DNA from: Cymodocea nodosa
Taxonomy: Eukaryota; Streptophyta; Magnoliopsida; Alismatales; Cymodoceaceae
Direction: 5' to 3'
Assembly (NCBI GenBank): GCA_036874045.1
Contig: CM072343.1
Span: 2,314,001-2,378,000 of the forward strand
DNA length: 64,000 nucleotides
In this document: positions 11,230-21,676 of the stretch, piece after piece
Layout: each line of letters opens with the position of its first letter
Numbering within the stretch: position 1 is the first letter of the stretch
The notes under the pieces: generated by a model
The model's input: only the letters and a program-made list of their open reading frames with translations
Database searches by the model: none
Told to the model about the DNA's origin: nothing
Translations under genes and position numbers: made by a program

Positions 11230-13014
11230 TGTTAGTACCCGAGTATTTTGATAATGCAAAACCTATGTGAGGAAACATATTGTATTTCACAGTTAAGTCT
11301 TACTGCATTAGATCAGAATGCTGTTAGATCTATTTCCAGGCAGATGGAAAGATCAAGAAGGTTACAGATGAATAGATCAAGAAGAGTCAGCAAAATCGAA
11401 CAGTTACAGGTCTAAGTATCCAAAGAGCAAGTTTAAAGCAGCAACAATGCTATCAGACAGTTAAAAGAATAACTATCCGATTTTACAAAGCCTTCGGAGA
11501 GTTATTTAATTAGACAGTTAAAGGGATTGAATGATCGGATAGTTAAGGAGATAACTATCCGGAAGCTTAAAGGACTTTTCGGAGAGTTACAGGTATAACT
11601 ATTCGAAAGTTAAGTCATTCAATAAACCACGTATAGAAATACAGAACGGAAGCTTAAAAGACTTGTCAGAGAGTTAGATAACTATCCGAGTTTTCTTTTC
11701 GGAGAGTTAGATAACTATTCAAGTTTTTCGGTAAGTTACAAGCATAACTTTCCGGAACTTAAGTCATTTTATTACGCACGTGCAAAATGGAGAAAGCTGG
11801 CAGTTGAAAGTTTAAATGGAAAAATCGGAGAGTTAGATAACTATTCGAAATTTAAAAGAGAGTTTCGGTAAGTTACAGTTTAACTATCCAAAACTTAAGT
11901 CAGTGAATTTCTCACGTGCAGAAATCCAAACAGATGCTCAAATAGGTTTTCGGAGAGTTAGAAGGATAACTATCCGAAATTTCAAAAGAGTTTCGGTGAG
12001 TTACATTTTAACCATTCGGAACTTAAGTCATTGAATTTCCCACGTGCAGAATTCCAGACAGTGGCTCAAATAAGTTTTCGGAGAGTTAGAAAAATAACTA
12101 TCCGAAATCTTGAAGAATTTCGGTGAGTTACAGGATAACCTTTCGAAACTTAAGTTAGTCTTTTATGCACGTGCTAAATTAAAATCGAAAAGTTGACAGA
12201 GTCAAGTATATAATTGTTTGGTGAGTTATAGTTATAAGTATCCGATTGGATGACAGCTCACATTTAAATATTCTGGAGTCCTACCTGGCAGTAAAGGATA
12301 AGTGAACTTTCGGTGAGTTACAGTTACTCTTCGGAGAGTTACATAGCTAACTATCCGAAAGAACAGGAAAATCGGTAAGTTGACATGAAACGTTTTTCTG
12401 AATGGTCACTTGCCGTATTGGGACTTGATCCTAATCAAGTACAGTAGAATACATCCGTTGGAAGAAAATATGATCGTTGTACATATCAAGTATATATTCA
12501 AAATACAGACAACGCATATACAAGAGAGATATACACTCGAATTCCATTCATACTCAAGTCCGCAAACAGTAAAGAATATTCAGAAGATCCATTGCAAAAA
12601 AAAAAACTCTTGCACCAAAACTCTGATTGAAGGTTTAAAGTTGTTGGTTCGTGGCTTCAACCTGAAAGCTACATACAGTGTTGGTTTGAGTTTTGACCTG
12701 AAAACTCTAGAGGTTGGTTTACTGAAGTTTTTACTTGAAAACTTCTGTGTAGTTGGTTCTTGCTTTGACCTGAAAGCAAGTGTGTAAGTGTTAAAACACT
12801 TAGTGAAGCCCAAGTAAACCTTAGGGGTGGACTAGCCAAATTGGTGAACCACCTAAAAATTTGTTGTGTATTTCTTATCTCTGTTAATTTGCATTATATT
12901 AGTTTCATCTCATTTCATTTTTTGTTAAATCATTCGATTCAACATTAAAAGAATTTTAAAAAATACATACTTTCACCATTCACCCCCCCTTTGGTGAGCC
13001 TATCGATCCTAACA
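11230..13014 (+). repeat. Solo LTR of copia family D (1785 bp) with intact target duplication
   Basis: Starts TGTTAGTACCCGAGTATTTT and ends CGATCCTAACA, the same kinds of ends as copia B LTRs. It is flanked by CCTAG on both sides and contains no internal coding region, so it is a solo LTR left by LTR-LTR recombination. Its U3 has irregular repeats of about 118-147 bp between 11480 and 12380. Each contains a TTTCGGAGAGTTA/TAACTATCCGAAA inverted repeat (for example 11948-11960 with 11967-11979), the word ACTTAAGTCA and a CACGTG G-box. Confidence 0.9.
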
Positions 13015-13019
13015 CCTAG

Positions 13020-13365
13020 GACCAATCAAAAGCTTGTTAGTTGTAAGTCTCTAACAAATTAAATGTTTTCAGAAGGTTACCAATTTGAACCATTTGAAAG
13101 ATAGAGCAGTCAGAAGGCTCAGGCCTAATTATCCAAAATTTAGGAGTTTTTAGAAGGTTACAGCTAGAACCTTCCAAAATGACTTAAGTAGGACTTAAGT
13201 GAGTTTTTGGATAGTTAAGAGGCTAAGTATCTGAAAGTCAGGAGATTTCAGAAGGTTACATCTATAACCCTCCAAAATCATTTAAGTGGGACTTAAGTGA
13301 GCTTTCAAATAGTTGAGAGGTTATGTATCCAAAAGTTGGGAGATTTCAGAAGGTTACAGCCATAC
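13020..13365 (+). repeat. Copia C 3' LTR, right part
   Basis: Resumes after the CCTAG duplication. It has repeated words of the type TTTCAGAAGGTTACAG and ACTTAAGTGAG, the copia C counterpart of the hairpin module. It is cut near 13365 by an inverted copia D LTR piece. Confidence 0.55.
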
Positions 13366-14583
13366 GAGTACTTACAACACTTGCTTTCAGGTTGAAACAA
13401 GAACCACCACTTAGAGCTTTTAGGTATAAGCTCAACAACTAACCTTTCTTTGAGCTTTCAGGTTGAAGCTCTCAACTAATAGAGAGTTTTCAGGTTTGAA
13501 ACTCACGAACCAACACTTTGAGTTTGTAACATAAAGTTTGAGCGTAGGGAGCTTTTGTGCTGCAGAAGACTTGAGAGTATTTCTGAATGATGTAGACTTG
13601 AGTGTATATCTGAAAGTGTATGTAGCTCAGTATGATAATCATTTTTCATTATTTTGATCTTCTCTTCACTTCTCATATTTATACCAAGAGGTATAACGAT
13701 CATATTCTCTTCCAACGTATGTATTCTATTGAACTTGTTAAGAATTCAAACCTAAATATGGTAAGTTACCGTTCAGGGAGGTATTTCAAGATACCTTTCC
13801 GATTTCCTGAGTTTTTCGGAGGCTTTGCTATGTAACTCTTTGAAAATCAATAGTAACCTACCGAAAAGTCACTTAAGTCTTTTTGCCATGTAGGATTTTA
13901 GATTGTACAAATGAGCTGCCATTCGATCAAATACTTGCAACTGTAACTTACCGAACTGTCCTTTGACTATCGGATAGTTGGTTACAGTAACCCTCCAAAA
14001 TCCTTCTTTAAGTTTCCGACTGCCTTCTTATTTCAGCATGTGTATAATAGAATAACTTAAGTTTCAAATGGTTATAATTGTAACTCACCGAAACTCTTCA
14101 AATTTTAGATAGTTAGCTTTCTATCTTTTCAAAAAACTCTTTAAACTTCTCTTCTGAATTTCTGCACGTGGGAAATTGAATGACTTAAGTTTCGAATAGT
14201 TAGCCTTTCTAACTTTTCGATTTTTCTTGAGCTTCCGGATAGTTAACTCCTTAACTCTCCGATCATTTAGCCAACTATCTTTCACAATTCTCCGAAGGCC
14301 TTGTAATTTCAGATAGTTATTCTTTTAACTATCTAACGATATTTCTGCTACTTTAAATTGACTCTTCGGATACTTAAGCCTTCAACTTACTGAAGATTAT
14401 CATTCTTTCGGATACTTAGGCTTGGTAACTATCTGATTTTCTTGTAGCTTTATAGTAGTAAATTCTAAACTACCTATATCTATTTATCTACCTTCTAATC
14501 TTTTGCTGCACTGTCTTATCTATGAAATACACTTTGTTTCCTCACACAAGTTTTTGCATTATCAAAATACTAGGGTCCTAACA
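13366..14583 (-). repeat. Inverted copia D LTR fragment
   Basis: On the minus strand it starts TGTTAGGACCCTAGTATTTT at 14583 and follows the solo LTR D. It lacks the last 200 or so bases of the 3' end. It contains the same TTTCGGA/TAACTATCCG hairpins and G-boxes in reverse. It interrupts the F-box ORF on the minus strand at 14584. Confidence 0.8.
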
Positions 14584-15065
14584 CTCCAGTAATATAATTT
14601 TTCAAGAATGGTTAAATTTTTATCAAAAAATATTAAAGCTAACCCACAATTTTCAGTTGGTACTTCAAATCTATTAGGCCTTCCTACATTCCATTCTTCT
14701 CTTGTGATAGCATTTCTAATTAAAATGTTGGGTAATAGAATTGCATAACTTGGTTTGGTTTTGTATATAATTAATCATTCATCCATCCCCATAATATGAT
14801 CTATTCCTTCTAATATATTGGGTGAAATTCCAACAGTTTCTTCAATATTCAAATATTCATAGCTAATTGAACTACGAGTAAATGACTTCCATAAAAATCC
14901 ATCTCTAATCTTAGTCATTTTTGCAGCTTGTAGTCTATGAAAATATTTTTCTCTGACATAGCCTTTAATTTCCTTCGATACACAATACAATCTACACAGA
15001 TCTTTAGTTGACAAGTTACTTAGTACTTCCCTTAGTGCATCCAATGGTAATTTCATCAATTCCAT
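14584..15065 (-). pseudogene. F-box protein ORF in gypsy family A, copy 2 (truncated)
   Basis: The best-preserved N-terminus of the three copies. The ATG at 15063-15065 gives MELMKLPLDALREVLSNLST, followed by KDLCRLYCVSKEIKGYV, an open F-box of about 40 residues. Then come KYFHRLQAAKMTKIRDGFLWKSF and SISYEYLNIEETVG. The frame is open to about 14775. Past that it carries a stop and continues in homology to 14584, where an inverted copia LTR cuts it. A frame continuing upstream to 15119 runs through the candidate intron and is probably not translated. An SCF-type role is inferred from the F-box only. Confidence 0.75.
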
Positions 15066-15147
15066 CTGTTGTGATTCTGTATAACATAAACAAAAATTTA
15101 ATAGAGATAAAACTAACATAGATACTTACACACCCTCGTGGAGTTAG
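15066..15147 (-). promoter_or_regulatory. gag/F-box spacer, F-box side, copy 2
   Basis: Minus-strand sequence with a candidate intron end (T-rich tract, TATACAG) just before the F-box ATG and a donor-like GTGTGTAAG. The rest of the spacer lies at 17185-17324, beyond the inserted solo LTR. Confidence 0.45.
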
Positions 15148-15152
15148 GTCAT

Positions 15153-17184
15153 TGTTTAGATGGTTTGTGAAAGGTTAGATTAGACAACTGGTTTAATTTG
15201 TCTTTAGGCTTAAATCAATAATTACTTTTAGAAGTAATCTAACAAACTTTCACATAAATTAGATATTAATTCTAATTTATATTTTAACTGCAAGTGTACA
15301 GTGTATATTGTATTTGTGTGCAAGTAAAAGTTGATCCCAAAGAGATTGAGTAAGAATTGTGCACTATTCCAGTTTTAATAATGAAATTTATGTGTTTAGT
15401 AAGCACTCCGTTGAGTTACAGTTAACACAACAGACCAAGTTCGTGGAGTTATGGCTAACTCAATGGACTAACCTTGTGTACTTAAGTTAACTCCACGAGC
15501 CTATCTTTCCAATTTAAATACTACTATGTACAGAGGAATTCAGCCAACCATTGGGTGGTTCCACAGATTGTAAATAACATCAATTAAGCTATTTAATGCT
15601 AGTTAATATTAGATTTATCATTAAGCAACACTAACATTCAGATATTTCAAATAGTAACCATTAAAATCTTTAAGTATCTGGAACGAATCAATTTTAGTAA
15701 ACTGTAAAACTATTTTCTATTTTTTGAATCAAACAAACATAAAACATTCACAATACTAAGAATGATAACTTTAATCACGATACAAAACAAACAATACAAT
15801 ACTTAAATACTAAATGTAAACATAGATAATTTAATGTTTTTGGTATTTTTGTTTTGATATGTTCATGAAAATAGGCGAAAGGTGAAATGTAAAAAATCTC
15901 TATCGATAGTAAAAACTTCTGTCACTACATGCGACGCGATTACACCACTAAAAACTTAATCACGTATAATCCTGCCTCCTCTTCCTATAGAATCGCGAGT
16001 CCAGAATTGCAAGATGATCTCCTCTTCAACATACTGGCATCAACCCGAAACCAAGGCTAGAAGCTTTACGATCTCTTGAGGTATGAGTCGGTACCTGGTG
16101 AAAATGGCTTCCTTTCCCGCAACGCGATCACTCCTCACAGTGGTTGTTAAGCACCATGTTTGGCTCGGAATCAACCCGACATCAGGAAAGTATCCTCACA
16201 GACCTCCAATAGTTGGTGATTATGGTGGTGTTGGTGATTTTTGGTGATGGGGTGGATGCTTCAGTGAACTTCCGATGCTGCTTGCAGTTAGCGTAGTCTT
16301 CCACCTCTACACACACTGCCAACCACTGCCAACCACACTTTCTTCGTTTTTTCTCCTCTTCTTTTATATTTCTTTAGTAGTAACTACTTCTACTTAGATG
16401 ATCGTTTGGATTTCCTTCACTCATATCAACGATGGTGATTTCTTCTTCCTTCCACGAGTGAATTCTTACGTGATATGTGCAATCATGGTTTTCCTTCGAT
16501 TGTCCTGTTTCTGTAACTGCTACAGTGGCATATTAGAAAATAAATGGTCCGTGGAGTTATAGATAACTCAACGGACTTACTTCATTGATTTAACTATAAA
16601 ACACGTGCAATAAAGAAATAAGATGCTAACATAACGTGTTACCTTAGTGTGTATTTATGTAACTCAACGCGTATAGTTATGCTAACTTAACAAGTTAAAC
16701 ATGTGCATCTCACGTGATATACTACAGCATTTAAATTCAACTCGTGCATAATTCTAACTAAACAAGTTCAAATATTTCGGACACTTACAAACCTACCTAT
16801 TCGATGCCCAAATGCATTTCGGATAGTTAATAGATAACTTATCAAAAATCCACATAAATCATGTATTATGGTTTCAACACGCGTACTCCAAGAAATAATA
16901 AAATATTATTTTATCATTAAAAACATAACTATCTAGTACATGCAATATAACTCTTTGAAATAACAGAAAATTCGGATACTTAAGAATTTCACAGCCTGCA
17001 ATTTACCAATAGTTCAGAAATGTACTAAATTAACATTAATTCCCTAAAATTATGCAGATTCTTTCATTAAAGCATATAATAGTGCAATTATAACATAATG
17101 GCTTAATTCTCATATGATAAGCTAAATATTATACAATTAACCATCATTTAATCGTTAATATTATGCACTTTTTCATTCTAAATA
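15153..17184 (-). repeat. Solo LTR of gypsy family A (A2, 2032 bp) with 5-bp target duplication
   Basis: On the minus strand it begins TATTTAGAATGAAAAAG (the family start is TGTTTAGAATG) and ends ATCTAAACA. GTCAT lies at 15148-15152 and again at 17185-17189 (ATGAC on the minus strand), and removing the LTR plus one copy restores the gag/F-box spacer seen at 51646-51868. There is no internal sequence, so it is a solo LTR. It shows the U3 hairpin words near 16550-16900, the TATA-like ATATAAAAGAAGAGG in reverse near 16355-16375, and a less AT-rich R-U5 part near 15900-16320. Confidence 0.92.
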
Positions 17185-17189
17185 GTCAT

Positions 17190-17324
17190 AACTCAATGGA
17201 CTAAGTTCGTTGAGTTAAGTAATAGCTCTACGATATTACTAACTATAATTAAACTTAAATTTTTTTTCTTTTTATATTTTTTTATACTTACTATATTATA
17301 CATAATTACTTTAGTTCTACTACT
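17190..17324 (-). promoter_or_regulatory. gag/F-box spacer, gag side, copy 2
   Basis: Minus-strand spacer carrying the TAACTCAACG-type hairpin (17192-17222 region), split from the F-box side by the solo LTR A2. Confidence 0.5.
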
Positions 17325-17825
17325 TCATTCAGCTTCCCTCCCATAGGAGGTATCAATTTCATTAACAGTTCTGATGATAAGGTTAGGTACTCCTTGCATT
17401 GGTAATCCTCCTATAGGGCTAACTTCTATTGATTCCTTCTGTCTAGGGGTTATATTTCTATTTATATTTTGATTTTGAATTGCAGCATTACCAAATACAA
17501 GATCTAGAAAATTGTTTAATTGTTGGATTATCTTTTCTAATTTGTTTATTCTAGATCCTTGTTCAATTAAAGCTTCATAACTTATATTTTTTTCATTTAT
17601 ATTTTCTCCTCTCTAGAAATTGTTATTTCTCCAAGATAAATTCGGGTGATTTCTCCAATTAGGGTTATAAGAATTTCCAAAGTTATCTTTCTGGTTTCTA
17701 GCATAAATAATATTTAAATCATTAACATTTGCATTCTTTTCTACTAGCTTTTGATTTAATGATAACTCTTCTATTTTCTTTGTTAATTCAATTAATTTAA
17801 CTTCAAGCATAGTGCTTGAATCTAG
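17325..17825 (-). pseudogene. Gypsy family A gag ORF, C-terminal part, copy 2
   Basis: Minus strand, reading SSTMLEVKLIELTKKIEELS, then NQKDNFGNSYNPNWRNHPN and the coiled-coil end, with the stop at 17325-17327. It lacks the capsid N-terminal half, because it is joined at about 17825 to plus-strand family A 3' sequence. That head-to-head junction indicates an inversion or nested rearrangement. Confidence 0.8.
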
Positions 17826-18800
17826 TGAAATGTTGATTTCTGGATTAAATGAAATAGATATGATCAAGGATACATTTACTTTGATTGATTAAACTTGTAG
17901 AATGATTTATGTGTAGATCTTATTAAACTACAGAAAAAGTATGAGCTTATTGATATGGATTCATATTTTTAGTAAATAATAGAAGTAGGACTATATGAGA
18001 TTTGTGTTTTATTGCATCTATATGAAGGAAATACGTACATATACTGTGTTGAAAAGAAAAAAAGAGGAGAAAAGAGAAAAACTTTGAGAGTTTATTGACT
18101 TGTTTGATCACAAACCTTTTGTACTTGAGTAGATAGGTATGTAAGGATTGTTGACCTGGAAATGACTCTTTAAATCTGGCAACCTAAGATCTTGATCAGA
18201 TCTGGGATTATTGACTGAAAGTTCGATACATGGGTACACTAGAAAGCTCTTGTATGATTCAAGCTTGTCAAATTAACTTTTAAAATACAAATATGCATAT
18301 ACTATTCTAAAAAGATACAAGTGTTTTGTGAAATACAGATATCTTTTGAATCGAGTATATTTTATGTTATCTAAAATTGCTAGAGTATGAATCTAGAATA
18401 GACTTTTGAAGTTGTTTATCTGAGATACAATTTTTTATTCTACTTGTTTTAATCATATTGAATTGGATTGTGTTTTGATTCATATGTAGTTGAAATTTAT
18501 TCTGGAAATCATATTGGAAAATTCAAGATGACAAATGCTAAAAGAAGTAAAAAATGATAATATAATTAACACTTATATGATGCTAATGTATTTTGTATGT
18601 AATTTACATATGTTTTAAATATATTTACAGGTTGAAGAGGAGAAAACAAAGTTAAAACAGATTACTGAAAAATACAGAATATCTATATAGTAATATAAAT
18701 TATGTATTCTGAAGAAGAATAAAGTGAAGAATTAATTCTAGCACTTTAGAAAGACTAACTAGTTAGATCTTAGTTTGCTAAGGGACTAGCAAAATTTAAG
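17826..18800 (+). repeat. Gypsy family A 3' noncoding cassette
   Basis: Plus-strand noncoding sequence leading to a polypurine tract and LTR. It matches 53880-54033 after the F-box copy 3 and 421-1500 inside copia A. No long ORF was seen. Confidence 0.75.
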
Positions 18801-18811
18801 TATGGGGGAAG
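18801..18811 (+). other. Polypurine tract of gypsy family A
   Basis: TATGGGGGAAG directly before TGTTTAGAATG, so it is the plus-strand priming site. It defines the LTR start used for all family A LTRs here. Confidence 0.8.
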
Positions 18812-19448
18812 TGTTTAGAATGAAAAAGTGCATAATATTAACAGTTAAATGATGATTAATTGCATAATATTTCGCTTATCATCTGAGAATTAAGCCATTA
18901 TGTTGTAATTGCACTGTTATAAGCATTAATGAAGGAATTTGCATAATTTCAAGGAATTAATGTTAATTTAGTACATTTCTGAACTGTCGGTAAATTGTAG
19001 GCTGTAAAATTCTTAAGTATCCAAATTTTCTATTATTTCGGAGAGTTATATTGCAAGTACCGGACAGTTATGTTTTAAATGCTAAAAGAATATTGAGGTA
19101 CACAGTAATAACTTGTTGAGTTGAAGGCTTAAAGATGTAAAAGGTATAGTAACAACTCGTTGAGTTAGTGAGTAAAAATCGTAAGTTGTATATCTGAACT
19201 CGTTAAGTTAGAATTATGCACGTGTTGAATTTAAATGCTTTAGTATATCACGTGAGATGCACATGTTTAACTCATTAAGTTAGCATAACTGTACACGTTG
19301 AGTTACATGAATACATATTAAGGTAGCACGTTATGTTAGCAGCTTATTTCTTTATTGCACGTGTTTTATAGTTAAATCAACGAAGTAAGTCCGTTGAGTT
19401 ATCTATAACTCCATGGACCATTTATTTTCTAATATGCCATTGTAGTTG
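18812..19448 (+). repeat. Family A 3' LTR, truncated (A3)
   Basis: Starts TGTTTAGAATGAAAAAG after the polypurine tract and follows the complete LTR at 56255-58243 for about 640 bp. It then switches to copia LTR sequence at AGTTG (19444-19448). It carries the CACGTG and AACTCGTTAAGTTA words shared with the copia A LTR. Confidence 0.85.
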
Positions 19449-20072
19449 CACAGCTAACTATCTGAAAGGATAGGAAAATCGGTAAGATATCTTGAAACGA
19501 TTTTCTGAATGATAACTTACCGTATTGGGACTAGAGTCTAATTAAGTATAGTAGAATACATCCGTTGGAAGAAAATATGATCGTTGTACATATCAGGTAT
19601 ATGTACAAAATACAGACAACGGATTTAGGTAGCGTTTTGCTCATACCTATACTTACACCAAGCTCAATAGAACAAAAGCTTTAGAGATCAAATCATCTTC
19701 AACATTTGCAGATCAAATTGCAGAAGTTCATCACACATTCAACTCTGTTGTTCACAAGATAATGTTTACTAAAGTACAAGGATTAAAACTTCAATGAAAG
19801 GATTGATTGAAGCTTCGACAAGGAAGCTCAAGTGAATGGTTAGTTGGTTCTTATTTAAACCTTAAAGCAAGTGATTGTAAGTTTGCAAGAGTTTAGTGAA
19901 GTGCAAGTATCTCTTGGGGGTGGACTAACCGTTAGTGGTGAACCACCTAAAAATCTCTATGTGATTTCCTTATTGTATGCTTGCTATCACTTTACATTAA
20001 ACTACCTCTAAATTGTTAAGAAACGAATTTTTACCATTCACCCCCCCTCTGGTAAGCCTTAAGGTCCTAACA
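19449..20072 (+). repeat. 5' LTR of copia element B, 5'-truncated
   Basis: Nearly identical by eye to the last 620 bp of the 3' LTR at 25078-26722, and ends AAGGTCCTAACA directly before the primer site. About 1 kb of U3 is missing on the left, where it joins a family A LTR at a 5-bp microhomology. With U3 gone this copy has lost most of its promoter region. Confidence 0.9.
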
Positions 20073-20090
20073 ATTGGTATCAGAGCAATG
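20073..20090 (+). other. Primer binding site of copia B (initiator tRNA-Met)
   Basis: ATTGGTATCAGAGCAATG directly after the LTR end. TGGTATCAGAGC is the standard Ty1/copia minus-strand primer site for tRNA-iMet. Confidence 0.95.
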
Positions 20091-20124
20091 TTGATCTCAT
20101 TAATAGATTTAACCATCTAAGATC

Positions 20125-21675
20125 ATGGCTTTCCACACTGTAGAGGGTCTGAATATTCACCGACTTCCCCTCTTTGATGGTAGCAATTATAGTTACTGGA
20201 AAAATAGGATAGAGTGCTTTCTCAAGAGTACAGATGTGAAGCTTTGGAGAATGGTTGAACATGGTACACCAACTCCAATCAGTCATGAAAGTGACTGGAC
20301 TGAGGAGGATGAAATAATCATCCAGATGGATGCTCGTGGGCTTAATTCCATTTACTGTGCACTAACTGGTGAACAGTATAATAAAATATCTGCTTGTAAA
20401 TTCTCCCATGAAGCTTGGAAGATCCTTCAAATTACATATGAAGAAACCAGCCAAGTTAAAGATACTAAAATCAGCATTTTGTTAAGAAAATATGAATTAT
20501 TCAAAATGCTTGAAAGAGAAAGTATCACTGAAATGTTTTCTAGATTCATAGAAATTGTGAATGAACTAAGAGTCCTTGGGAGGAGTTTCTCTAATCGTGA
20601 ACAGGTACAAAAGATCTTAAGGAGCTTGACAGTCGAATGGAAGCAGAAGTCTACTTCCATATAGGATTCAAAGGATCTGAATAACTATTCAGTTGAAGAT
20701 CTATTGGGAAACCTTCTAGCCTATGAAGTCCAAATGAAAGAATGGAAAGAAGAAGAATGAGTCACTAAAAGAAAAGTAGAGAAAAAGAAAGAACTAGCTT
20801 TTCCCTCAACAGAAGATCAACTAAGCTCGGATGAGGATGAAGTGTTACTGCTGGCCAGGAACTTCAGAAGGATGATAAGACAAGGAGGCAAAGCCAGCTC
20901 CTCAAAATCAAAAGTCCCTACATGCTACAAGTGCAAGAAACTGGGACACATTCAACTTTACTGTTCTTTTCAATAGGAGGAGGACAAACAAAAATGGAAA
21001 AGGAAGAATAAGAAGAAAATGGCATTGAAAGCCACTTGGGATGACAGCAGTTTATCCAGTAGCTCATCAGACTCAGATGAGGAGGCATCTGCAAACGTGT
21101 GCTTTGCTGCACAAGAGGTATGCTCTACATCTCCCTATTGCTCGGAAAAAGAAAATGATGATGTAGATATAGATAGTCTTCTCTGTATAGTAGATAACTT
21201 ATATATAAAATGTAAGAAGTACAAGAAAGAATTAAAGAGTTTAAACTCTTATCTAGAAGATGTTTTTGCTGAACTAGAAAAAGCCTTAGTTGATAATAGG
21301 GAATTAAAGACTAAAATGGATAACTATAGTTGTAAAAATTTTGATCTGAAAGAAGAAAATAAAAATCTGTTATCTGAAGTTACTGATTTGAAGAAAACTG
21401 TATGTAAATTTACTAAAGGTGAAAATAGCTTAAACAAAATAATAGGATCTCAAAGAATAGGAGGAAGCAAATTTGGCCTAGGGTATGCTGTACCATAGGA
21501 AATCCCTTATTGTGGTGGAAAAATTAGATCTTATAAAGATGGCACAATTGTGTTTGTCATTAAGAAGAGATCTATGTCTATATGGCTACCAAAAGGCAAC
21601 AGGTTTAGAATACAGAGGACTAATAGTGATGGACCCAAGAAGATATGGGTACTAAAAGTCTTAATTTCAACATGA
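20125..21675 (+). pseudogene. Copia B gag region (Sirevirus-like)
   Basis: The ATG at 20125 opens with LPLFDGSNYSYWKNRIECF, the N-terminal gag motif, followed by the UBN2-like gag domain to about 20660. The zinc knuckle CYKCKKLGHIQLYC lies near 20920-20960. A Ser/Asp/Glu-rich stretch (WDDSSLSSSSSDSDEEAS) and a coiled coil to about 21495 follow, as in Sireviruses of the SIRE/Maximus type. Stops at about 20662, 20758, 20977 and 21496 and a frameshift before 21677 make it non-coding. Confidence 0.92.
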
Positions 21676-21676
21676 C

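Noticed and set aside
11480..12380. CRISPR-like array because of regularly spaced palindromes
   Set aside because: Repeats are diverged, spacers are also repeated, and the array lies within the U3 of a plant copia LTR.
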